Positions 1 through 5,338 of a stretch of DNA of 6,389 bases are shown piece after piece. The first letter of the stretch is position 1. Each line of letters starts with the position of its first letter. Source of the stretch: Phycisphaerae bacterium (GTDB lineage: Bacteria > Planctomycetota > Phycisphaerae > Sedimentisphaerales > SG8-4); NCBI GenBank assembly GCA_030614945.1, contig JAUXAH010000110.1, forward strand, positions 1-6,389, in the 5' to 3' direction. The translations under genes and the position numbers were made by a program. Below the pieces are notes generated by a model. The model ran no database searches and was not told the origin of the DNA. It saw nothing but the letters and a program-made list of their open reading frames with translations.

Positions 1-354
1 TCACGTCTCCTTAAACACGATCTCGGGATGCTGCATGAGGAAGAGCTTTTTGCGGATCACGTATGCTGTATCACGTTTGGTAATCCAGCTCTTCACATCT
101 TCCACCACGGTCTGTCCTGCCTGAGTCTGATACCGAAAATCTGCCTTGAAAGAAATTCCTCGATAGGGCATTTCTCGATGATAGAATGCAGGAAATAGTT
201 CGTATTTTGGCTGTAGCTCAAGGAATGCAATTTCACCGGCCGCTGCGAGAAGCAAGAGCTCGCGGTATCGCCTCGCCTCTTTTTTGCTATCGAAAATGTG
301 CCCGTTAATCTTGACTTTGATATTGCCGTACTTGGTTTTCCATTTGACTCGCAT
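1..354 (-). CDS. DUF1064 family phage protein, PD-(D/E)XK nuclease-like
   Basis: The 117-residue product has the layout I recognise from DUF1064 phage proteins: a basic KYGN start, then FDSKKEARRY (residues 21-30), LELQPKYEL (45-53), KADFRY (70-75) and VVEDVKSW (83-90), ending in RKKLFLMQHPEIVF. E26, D72 and D86-x-K88 fit a PD-(D/E)XK nuclease core, so it may cut or bind DNA; that is an inference from the motif, and I know of no assigned substrate. I chose the ATG at 354 because GGGAGGA sits 8 nt upstream. An in-frame TTG at 384 would add ten low-complexity residues (MRGERGRTAT) and is less likely, although a GAGGAAA lies just before it. The gene overlaps the upstream membrane-protein gene by 50 nt, and its TGA is at the first bases of the window, so it is complete. 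Confidence 0.85.
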   Translation of the reverse strand: MRVKWKTKYGNIKVKINGHIFDSKKEARRYRELLLLAAAGEIAFLELQPKYELFPAFYHREMPYRGISFKADFRYQTQAGQTVVEDVKSWITKRDTAYVIRKKLFLMQHPEIVFKET

Positions 355-718
355 TGTCGCCGTCCTCCCTCTTTCGCCTCTCAATTTCCTCGCCTATCCG
401 ATCCCTGAAATGCTCCAGCGCAAACGTCGATTTGCCGATAATCTCCGTGTACAGATCGTCTCGCTGTTCTCCACGGAAATGCCAGGCAGCGCCTGCTATC
501 AACAGAACGATAAGCGATTCGACAAATACGTCCAGCCATCGCACTTCACACAACGGGAACCAAGCCTTTCGGGGAATAGGCTGGGCAGGCATATATATGC
601 CATTTAGCAGCTCGAAAATGAAAATCGCTATTATGCCGGCGACAATCCAAATTAGCACGGCTTTCCATTTCATTTTGTGCTGATCTTGGATCGTCTCTTC
701 GAATGTTTTTTCAATCAT
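305..718 (-). CDS. Small two-pass membrane protein
   Basis: The product has 137 residues. A short charged N-terminus is followed by a hydrophobic segment at about 20-40 (VLIWIVAGIIAIFIFELL), a proline-containing loop with PIPRKAWFPLCEVRW, and a second hydrophobic segment at about 62-79 (LDVFVESLIVLLIAGAAW). A charged tail rich in E, R, K and Q follows and is probably helical. It is likely an inner-membrane protein; the loop between the helices should lie on one side and both termini on the other. I do not recognise the family. The start at 718 is set by AAGGAG 7 nt upstream and by an ATGA overlap with the stop of the 44-codon gene. A longer reading from 775 would run back through that gene and is rejected. 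A holin-like role is possible but unsupported, since the position in a replication cluster is not typical of lysis genes. Confidence 0.8.
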   Translation of the reverse strand: MIEKTFEETIQDQHKMKWKAVLIWIVAGIIAIFIFELLNGIYMPAQPIPRKAWFPLCEVRWLDVFVESLIVLLIAGAAWHFRGEQRDDLYTEIIGKSTFALEHFRDRIGEEIERRKREDGDNASQMENQVRQYQSQD

Positions 719-849
719 ACTTGTCTCCTTACAAAAATAACTACATCGGGATCGTAATGAACGCTCAAGATGCACTGCGATAATTTGCCAATCCGCTGTC
801 CGGCATCGATGATTTCTCGATCGGGAATCATGATATGGATTGCAGCCAT
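715..849 (-). CDS. Small hypothetical protein, 44 residues
   Basis: This short ORF begins MAAIHIMIPDREIIDAGQ and ends VVIFVRRQV. It fills the space between the coiled-coil gene and the membrane-protein gene, and its TGA overlaps the next ATG as ATGA, the commonest junction in this cluster. An AAAGGA lies about 10 nt before the ATG at 849. The start overlaps the end of the upstream gene by 22 nt. The residue mix is ordinary for a soluble protein, with alternating hydrophobic positions near both ends that would suit two beta strands around a helix. I do not recognise it and assign no function. Support comes from the spacing, the ribosome-binding site and the otherwise unexplained gap, not from homology. 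Confidence 0.6.
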   Translation of the reverse strand: MAAIHIMIPDREIIDAGQRIGKLSQCILSVHYDPDVVIFVRRQV

Positions 850-1001
850 TTTCTTTCCATCCTTTCTCGTTCTTCGATTTTGGTGGTCAAGCTTTTTATT
901 TTCTCACGTAGGTGGTTGACTTCATCGTTCTTCTTAGCAAGTTGCATTCTGAGCGAATTTACCGCTCCGCCTATTTCGCGTAGAGTTTTATCGCAATCCA
1001 T
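828..1001 (-). CDS. Small coiled-coil protein, 57 residues
   Basis: The product starts MDCDKTLREIGGAV and continues as a highly charged helix with heptad-like leucines and isoleucines (SLRMQLAKKNDEVNHLREKI, then KSLTTKIEERERME), ending KWLQSIS. Nearly the whole chain could be one coiled coil, so it probably forms a dimer or binds another coiled-coil protein. The frame is open further upstream to 1106, but that part lies wholly inside the DUF1643 gene. The ATG at 1001 makes a TGATG junction with the DUF1643 stop, and a GAGG lies 11 nt upstream. The spacing is a little long, so translation may depend on coupling to the upstream gene. No family is recognised. Confidence 0.65.
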   Translation of the reverse strand: MDCDKTLREIGGAVNSLRMQLAKKNDEVNHLREKIKSLTTKIEERERMERKWLQSIS

Positions 1002-1480
1002 CAAGTGAATGACCTCGCCTTCGTATTTTTGGACAGATATAATGGATGCCGCGGGTATCCTGCTTTCGTCAATCCGAGACAATTCAAATTTTCCAACATA
1101 GCACATACAGCCTCATCTCTATGCCGATGTGCGCCCTTCGTTCCCCAAGCTGCTATGATAATCCCAGCTTCCCGAGACAATCTCAAAAGCCATGCGTCAT
1201 TTTTGTCGCCGACTGGCTCAGGATGTTCTAACATATTTCGCGGCTCAGTAGCACGAAAGGCAAATAAATTCGTCATGCACAATCCGCCATATCCCCAATC
1301 GGATGCAAAATTCATACATCGACGAACTGTAGGATCATCATTTGTTTCGTCTGCAGTAGAGGGATTCAAACCGATAAACATGACATATGCTTTTCTTCTA
1401 TTCCACCATCGCCATAAAACATAGCGATACATCCGGCAATTCGAAAATATAGCATGCGCAAAATAAGCCTTTATTTTCAC
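1001..1480 (-). CDS. DUF1643 family protein
   Basis: The 159-residue product matches the DUF1643 pattern I know from phage and bacterial proteins. In order it has AIFSNCRMYRYVLWRWW (10-26), VMFIGLNPSTADETNDDPTV (33-52), RRCMNFASDWGYGGLCMTNL (53-72), FAFRATEP, then AAWGTKG (110-116) and CLGLTKAGYPRHPLYL (134-149). The family has no firmly known role that I can cite. The GLNPS and AAWG motifs loosely recall nucleotide- or DNA-binding folds such as the uracil-DNA glycosylase superfamily, but that is an inference. The start is a GTG at 1480 that shares its G with the TAG of the upstream gene, with a GGGGGGA directly before it. The length agrees with the family. It ends in a TGATG junction with the next gene. 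Confidence 0.9.
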   Translation of the reverse strand: MKIKAYFAHAIFSNCRMYRYVLWRWWNRRKAYVMFIGLNPSTADETNDDPTVRRCMNFASDWGYGGLCMTNLFAFRATEPRNMLEHPEPVGDKNDAWLLRLSREAGIIIAAWGTKGAHRHRDEAVCAMLENLNCLGLTKAGYPRHPLYLSKNTKARSFT

Positions 1481-1695
1481 TATTCCCCCCGCATCTCAGC
1501 GAAGACAATTTTGAGCTTGCTGCGCATTTCTTTTGCATATGCCGATCCACCGTAGAAAAAGGTATCCAGCAACTTTTTGTGCACTTCATCAAGCATGTCG
1601 ATGAGGTCTTCGCGCGTGCGCTTGCAATAATCACACTGGCAAGCTACAGTTTCCGAGGCTGTCAGCCTCTTTGCGAATTCTTCAATCAGATTCAT
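1480..1695 (-). CDS. Small hypothetical protein with a Cys cluster, 71 residues
   Basis: The product begins MNLIEEFAKRLTASETVACQ and carries C19, C21 and C24 in a CxCxxC arrangement, followed by a basic/acidic helix (KRTREDLIDMLDEVHKKLLD) and a basic C-terminal helix. Three cysteines may bind a metal, alone or as a dimer, but a fourth clear ligand is missing; H39 is a possible candidate. The start at 1695 is well fixed: AAGGAG lies 7 nt upstream and the ATG overlaps the preceding stop as ATGA. The stop shares one base with the GTG of the DUF1643 gene. I recognise this as a typical small phage ORF but cannot name a family or function. Confidence 0.75.
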   Translation of the reverse strand: MNLIEEFAKRLTASETVACQCDYCKRTREDLIDMLDEVHKKLLDTFFYGGSAYAKEMRSKLKIVFAEMRGE

Positions 1696-1916
1696 CGGAT
1701 TGCTCCTTCAGCACTTGGCCCGATATAGAAGTCGGCCTCTTCATCATTCGACCCTGGCGGTCGGAAATATCCCGGCTCACATAAATCTATGCCCTCGTAG
1801 CCGCACGGCATAAGATCGTCACGCTTGCACGCGCAATCATAGCAATTGATTCTATACAGTCCGTCAAATTCATGCTGTTCCAAATACGCTTTTACGATTT
1901 CTTTGACTCTCATCAT
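1692..1916 (-). CDS. Small Cys-rich phage protein, 74 residues
   Basis: The product opens with MMRVKEIVKAYLEQHEFDGL, an amphipathic helix followed by YRINCYDCAC, then KRDDLMPCGYEGIDLCEPGY and a short acidic tail. Cysteines 25, 28, 30, 38 and 46 form a cluster that could hold zinc or an iron-sulfur site. Proteins of the shape 'VKEIVKxYLxxxxFDGLY ... C.C..DDLMPCG ... C.PGY' recur in phages and prophages as I recall, always as small ORFs of unknown role, so this is a family likeness rather than a function. AAAGGAG lies 6 nt before the ATG at 1916, which overlaps the upstream TGA as ATGA. A second ATG at 1913 gives a TGATG junction and would work equally well. Confidence 0.8.
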   Translation of the reverse strand: MMRVKEIVKAYLEQHEFDGLYRINCYDCACKRDDLMPCGYEGIDLCEPGYFRPPGSNDEEADFYIGPSAEGAIR

Positions 1917-2872
1917 TCCGTTCTCCTTTCAATTGTCACCCTGTCGCCGATTTCATTGAAGGTCTCCTGAATAAATGCCCACAGAATTCTCTCAGGTTCT
2001 GATATTTGTTCCTGTATTTTCTTTAGTGCTTTCTTCGCAATCCGCAGTTCGCGGACTTCGTCTTGTTGGACAAGGCGATTAAAGGGCATTTCACGACCCA
2101 TACTTACTTGCCAGTTTCTTTTGCCATCTTCCCACCATACCAAATCCCCTGGCTGCGGGGAGTCGGGCTTGCCGTGTTCGGGCGGTTCGGGTTCGTCGAT
2201 TTCGGGGCAGTCGTGTCCCTTAAGGATATAGTGCGAAAAAGCCTGAACCCATTTCTCGCTTCCAGGCAGTTCGGGCTTGTCGCCTTTGCGATCATCTAGC
2301 ATTTCGGGCATGATGAGTTTACCTTCAGATGATTCGAGATTCTCAGCATATAACCCGATTATGTCATTGAATTTGGGCAAGTGTGCATCAAATCTCTTTT
2401 TCAACTCATCTACCCGCTTGTGAAGTTCGGCTATCGATTCGACGTGTTTGATGCCAGACTCCTTTTCTATCTCGTCTATTTTTTTCGATATATTCGTTAT
2501 ACTATCTCCAAGATCCTCTACGGCCTCATGCATTTCAACCGTTCGACCGGCCCACTTGGTTGTCTTGTCTGGCCACTTCTCCAACTCATCTACTCGGGCT
2601 TTTAGCCGGAGAAGAGTTTTGGCAACACTTCCATCCCAACTGCCATCCTGAGCTACCGATCGTATGCTGTCCCAGTCCCCTTCCCTCCCGCCCTCTCGTA
2701 CTGGATGTGTGGATTTTGGAAATTCATCCGTCACCTTGGCATCACCTCCTTTCTCGATTTTGACGAAGGTTTCTTTAATGATCTTATTGACCAGTCCGTC
2801 ATACGTCGGCAACAATTCTACGACCCTATTCATCGCATCCTTCGCAATCTTTAATTTTTCAGAATCAGTCAT
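1913..2872 (-). CDS. Coiled-coil protein with homologous N- and C-terminal motifs
   Basis: The 319-residue product is acidic and mostly helical. Residues 7-40 and 276-309 align without gaps: both have L-[KR]-I-A-K-x-A near the start and ETFxxI at the end, 27 residues apart. Between them lie a Gly/Asp-rich linker (about 60-80), two coiled-coil stretches with repeated RVDELEK/RVDELKK heptads (about 87-165), a Pro/Glu-rich segment (about 222-240) and a PGDLVWWEDGKRNWQV stretch that may be a small beta domain. I recognise no family; a scaffold or oligomerising role is a guess from the coiled coils. The start at 2872 has GAGGT 5 nt upstream and overlaps the preceding gene by 8 nt (ATGACTGA). In-frame GTG/ATG codons at 2887 and 2884 lack as good a site. 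Confidence 0.75.
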   Translation of the reverse strand: MTDSEKLKIAKDAMNRVVELLPTYDGLVNKIIKETFVKIEKGGDAKVTDEFPKSTHPVREGGREGDWDSIRSVAQDGSWDGSVAKTLLRLKARVDELEKWPDKTTKWAGRTVEMHEAVEDLGDSITNISKKIDEIEKESGIKHVESIAELHKRVDELKKRFDAHLPKFNDIIGLYAENLESSEGKLIMPEMLDDRKGDKPELPGSEKWVQAFSHYILKGHDCPEIDEPEPPEHGKPDSPQPGDLVWWEDGKRNWQVSMGREMPFNRLVQQDEVRELRIAKKALKKIQEQISEPERILWAFIQETFNEIGDRVTIERRTE

Positions 2873-3041
2873 CGTGTACCTCATCACTTATCGATAAATA
2901 CCAGATTGTTAACCAATGAGTATTCGCGTGGATGATATGCGTGACTCTATCGATCATCGGCCACTCACTGTCTTCTATCCACGCCTGCAATTTCTTCTCC
3001 AGATCCTCTCGAATCGGACATTTGATTACGGCTACTTTCAT
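2865..3041 (-). CDS. Small hypothetical protein, 58 residues
   Basis: This ORF starts MKVAVIKCPIREDLEKKLQA and ends SISDEVHDD. It fills what would otherwise be a 150-nt gap after the primase. Its ATG overlaps the primase TGA as ATGA, and GGAGGA lies 3-5 nt upstream inside the last primase codons. Its own stop overlaps the next ATG by 8 nt. The pattern of a short beta strand (KVAVIKC), a charged helix (REDLEKKLQAWIED) and a final hydrophobic, Trp-rich strand (HWLTIWYLSIS) suggests a small alpha/beta fold. It is not a family I can name. The placement directly behind the primase suggests a replication accessory role, but this is only inferred from position. Confidence 0.7.
   Translation of the reverse strand: MKVAVIKCPIREDLEKKLQAWIEDSEWPMIDRVTHIIHANTHWLTIWYLSISDEVHDD
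3014..3022. repeat. Extra TCGGACATT copy near the primase hairpin
   Basis: TCGGACATT, the core of the hairpin arm, occurs again here about 66 bp from the arm and is preceded by the same GAAT letters seen just before the arm. It lies in the 58-residue gene. A 9-nt match alone could be chance; it matters only if the hexamers prove to be binding sites. Confidence 0.35.
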
Positions 3042-5338
3042 GGGTCCTCCAAAATATTTTTATTGTCCAATCGTTTTTGTTCGAATCTTCGGACATTGTC
3101 GGACGTGTTTTCATGTTCCCCTAGGATTACTTCATTTTCTAATGGGGGAACAGGAGATACGTCCGACAATGTCCGAAAAGCTGATTTTAGTCGTAATCCG
3201 AACCATGCGTACGCGTTTTCTTTGCTTCCATCTTTCTTGTTGTAGAATCCCTGTTCTTTAAGACGATTTCCAAACGCGGTTTTTCCAAGAGATTCTTCTC
3301 CCATATCGTTACACCATTGGACATAAATGTTATAAATAGTTTTTACGAGCTCAGTATAATGCGGATTGACATCAATGCATTCGCCCATAAAGCCCGAGAG
3401 CCTGTCCTGCTCGGCCCGATATGCGTCCGTTGCGGCCCTTACCTCCGGAGCAACCCAGCTCGGTTCTTTTTGCCAATCGGCCAATCCATCAATTATCCAC
3501 TTTAGAATTGCCGGCGTCTCCTCATCCAATCTTTCAATCACATAATTTTGGGGCAGACGCGATTCGTCCGGAATCTTGTAGGTCCACGGGATAAGCCTGG
3601 GTCTTCTCCACATGGCGTCGTCAACACCGGAAATACTCGGATGGTGGTTGCAGATAAGGAAAATTGTGAAAGACTGCTCGATGTCAAAAAAATCCTGTCG
3701 CATGAAACGCCCACGCTTCACATCACCGCCCGTCAGTCTTTTGACGAGCTCTTCATCGAGCTTTTTTCCCCGACCTATCTCAGAACTGAACACCAAACGT
3801 TTACCATCGAGCTCTGCAATCTCCGTCGGATGCCGTTCATATTTCGTCTGAAGCAGAAGCCCCGGAGCCGCTTCAGCGATGTAATCACCTAGTACTTTCC
3901 TGAGCATAAGGGCTGTGGTGCTTTTTCCGTTTTGTCCCGCTCCGTACCAAATAGGCAAAATCTCATCTATTCCCGTTCCGATAAGAGCCAAGCCAAGATT
4001 CCGCTGTGCTTCTCGCCTGATATTTCCATTCGGGAGAAAAAGTTCTATATGGGCATTCCATAATTCGCTTTCCGCTTCTGGCTGGTATTCACAAGAGGCA
4101 ATCTTGGTTAAAAGACGTTTCGGGGAATGCTCCTCGAGCTTCATCGATTTCAGATTTACAACGCCGTTTTGCACGTTCAACAGCCATGGCTCCCGATCCC
4201 ATTCTTCCGTCCGGGTCAGGATCCCGTCCCAGCCTTTCAAGAAAGATAGGGCTCCCATAATCCGCGCATAGATACAGGTTTCTCTAATAAGCTTGATTAA
4301 GGAATTGATATCGTCTTTATCTCCTGAGCTTATAAGCTGAGTTGCGTATATAGCTCGTAGCGTATCGCTTGCTATCTTCGCCACACGATTTTCTTCAACA
4401 AATTCCCAGACTGTATCAACCCATTCTCTCCATTTTCCTCTATATGGCGCCCATCGAAAACGATCGATAAAATATTCAGATAAAACTGATGCATGACCAT
4501 AATCTTTGACGGGTTTTTCCGATTCTATTATTGGAATGGTTTTACTTTTTTTTAATTCTTGTTCTTTTTCTATTAGTTCTTTGAATTCATCTTGACCGTG
4601 CCCATCAAGCCAATTGCTTATATCCTGCCCATGCTTTTCCGCTATCGGATATCCCAAGTCCAGAATCTTCACGCTCTCGGCGACCCCCTGAAGCGAAGCG
4701 CGGACCTGCTCGACGTGCCGTTGTCCGGGTTCGTCGTAGTCGCCGGAAATGACAACCTTCGCGCCGACAAGCCGATCGGCATGAGCCTTTCGCCATTTCT
4801 CGGCGCCGCCGTGATTGCAGGTAGCCACGTATCCCATTCTGCCGAGTCGGTCCGCGTCCTTCTCACCTTCTACTATGAAGATATTTTCGCCCTCGCGGAT
4901 TGCTTTCTGCACTGCTGGCAGATTGTAAGGAACTATCGATACACCTTTAATATTTTTAATCCATCCACCCGAGCCGTTTGGTTTTTGACAAGAGAATTTC
5001 TTTTCCCCGTCTTTGTAATATCTCACCGCTTGGTAAAGCAGCGCTCCCGCCGCATCTTGATAATCGTACTCCTCCCGTTGCTGATTCCCGCTGTCCCGTG
5101 AAGGATAGCCACAGCGTTCGAGGAGCTTCGAAAGCTTTCCTTTTTGCCCACATGCGTGACAGTGGAAAACTTCTTTGTTGATATTGATGCTGCATGATGG
5201 GTTTTTATCATCATGGAACGGGCAGCGCACCTGGCCCTCACCGTCGCTGCTCCACCTCACGCCACCGGGTATTTTGGCTTCTATCTCGGTTTTATCAAGC
5301 CCCCAGGGAATATCGTCTTCAAATCCATCGTCAATCAT
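3038..5338 (-). CDS. Phage DNA primase-helicase (CHC2 zinc finger, TOPRIM, D5/P4-type SF3 helicase)
   Basis: This protein should make RNA primers and unwind DNA at the phage origin. With the start at 5338 it has 766 residues. A CHC2-type zinc finger lies at about 25-70 (CPFH at 39-42, CHAC at 60-63). A TOPRIM domain lies at about 150-245, with VEGEKDAD containing catalytic E157 and a DYD metal-binding pair at 200-202. A charged linker (about 252-275) leads to a D5_N-like region (about 285-425), then an SF3 helicase: Walker A GAGQNGKST at 466-474, acidic Walker B ending SSE at 520, sensor ICNHHPS near 562-568 and arginine finger WRRPR at 577-581. A winged-helix-like tail ends at YAWFGLRLK (about 710-718). 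The final 48 residues form a variable tail whose DNA is a large inverted repeat. The ATG at 5338 gives an 8-nt overlap with the nuclease gene; a GTG at 5395 would overlap by 65 nt. The site before 5338 is weak, so coupling is likely. Confidence 0.95.
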   Translation of the reverse strand: MIDDGFEDDIPWGLDKTEIEAKIPGGVRWSSDGEGQVRCPFHDDKNPSCSININKEVFHCHACGQKGKLSKLLERCGYPSRDSGNQQREEYDYQDAAGALLYQAVRYYKDGEKKFSCQKPNGSGGWIKNIKGVSIVPYNLPAVQKAIREGENIFIVEGEKDADRLGRMGYVATCNHGGAEKWRKAHADRLVGAKVVISGDYDEPGQRHVEQVRASLQGVAESVKILDLGYPIAEKHGQDISNWLDGHGQDEFKELIEKEQELKKSKTIPIIESEKPVKDYGHASVLSEYFIDRFRWAPYRGKWREWVDTVWEFVEENRVAKIASDTLRAIYATQLISSGDKDDINSLIKLIRETCIYARIMGALSFLKGWDGILTRTEEWDREPWLLNVQNGVVNLKSMKLEEHSPKRLLTKIASCEYQPEAESELWNAHIELFLPNGNIRREAQRNLGLALIGTGIDEILPIWYGAGQNGKSTTALMLRKVLGDYIAEAAPGLLLQTKYERHPTEIAELDGKRLVFSSEIGRGKKLDEELVKRLTGGDVKRGRFMRQDFFDIEQSFTIFLICNHHPSISGVDDAMWRRPRLIPWTYKIPDESRLPQNYVIERLDEETPAILKWIIDGLADWQKEPSWVAPEVRAATDAYRAEQDRLSGFMGECIDVNPHYTELVKTIYNIYVQWCNDMGEESLGKTAFGNRLKEQGFYNKKDGSKENAYAWFGLRLKSAFRTLSDVSPVPPLENEVILGEHENTSDNVRRFEQKRLDNKNILEDP
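3088..3177. repeat. 90-bp long hairpin / inverted repeat inside the primase 3' end
   Basis: The arm TTCGGACATTGTCGGACGT at 3088-3106 is matched by its exact reverse complement at 3159-3177 (19 of 19). A second pairing block, 3114-3121 with 3145-3152 (TGTTCCCC/GGGGAACA), continues the stem. On the plus strand bases 3107-3112 also pair with 3153-3158 through three G-T wobbles, leaving only A3113 as a bulge and a 19-nt loop. Each arm contains two TCGGAC hexamers 10 bp apart, one helical turn. The hairpin encodes primase residues 721-751, outside the conserved domains. There is no T-run after it on either strand, so it is not an intrinsic terminator. An origin, a protein-binding site or an RNA structure are all possible. 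Confidence 0.85.

Noticed and set aside
719..775. Longer N-terminus for the membrane protein
   Set aside because: The added residues are basic and Cys-rich, overlap the 44-residue gene, and the ATG at 718 has an ideal AAGGAG.
1001..1106. Upstream extension of the 57-residue coiled coil
   Set aside because: It would lie fully inside DUF1643 coding sequence, while the ATG at 1001 gives a TGATG junction like others in the cluster.
1005..1424. A 139-codon plus-strand ORF
   Set aside because: It is antisense to the DUF1643 gene, which has strong family motifs.
1398..1634. A 78-codon minus-strand ORF
   Set aside because: It overlaps both the 71-residue gene and DUF1643 in another frame and has no ribosome-binding site fitting the chain.
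2402..2593. 12-bp direct repeat CAACTCATCTAC at 2402 and 2582
   Set aside because: It merely encodes the repeated RVDEL heptad of the coiled coil, so it needs no separate explanation.
3088..3177. The hairpin as a rho-independent terminator
   Set aside because: No T-run follows the stem on either strand, and the genes continue without a gap across it.
4980..5025. A TTGACA-like and TAATAT-like pair on the plus strand
   Set aside because: It is inside the primase gene, points against all genes and has no downstream plus-strand gene to serve.
4592..5101. A 169-codon plus-strand ORF
   Set aside because: It lies entirely antisense to the TOPRIM region of the primase, whose motifs are unmistakable, and its translation resembles no protein I know.
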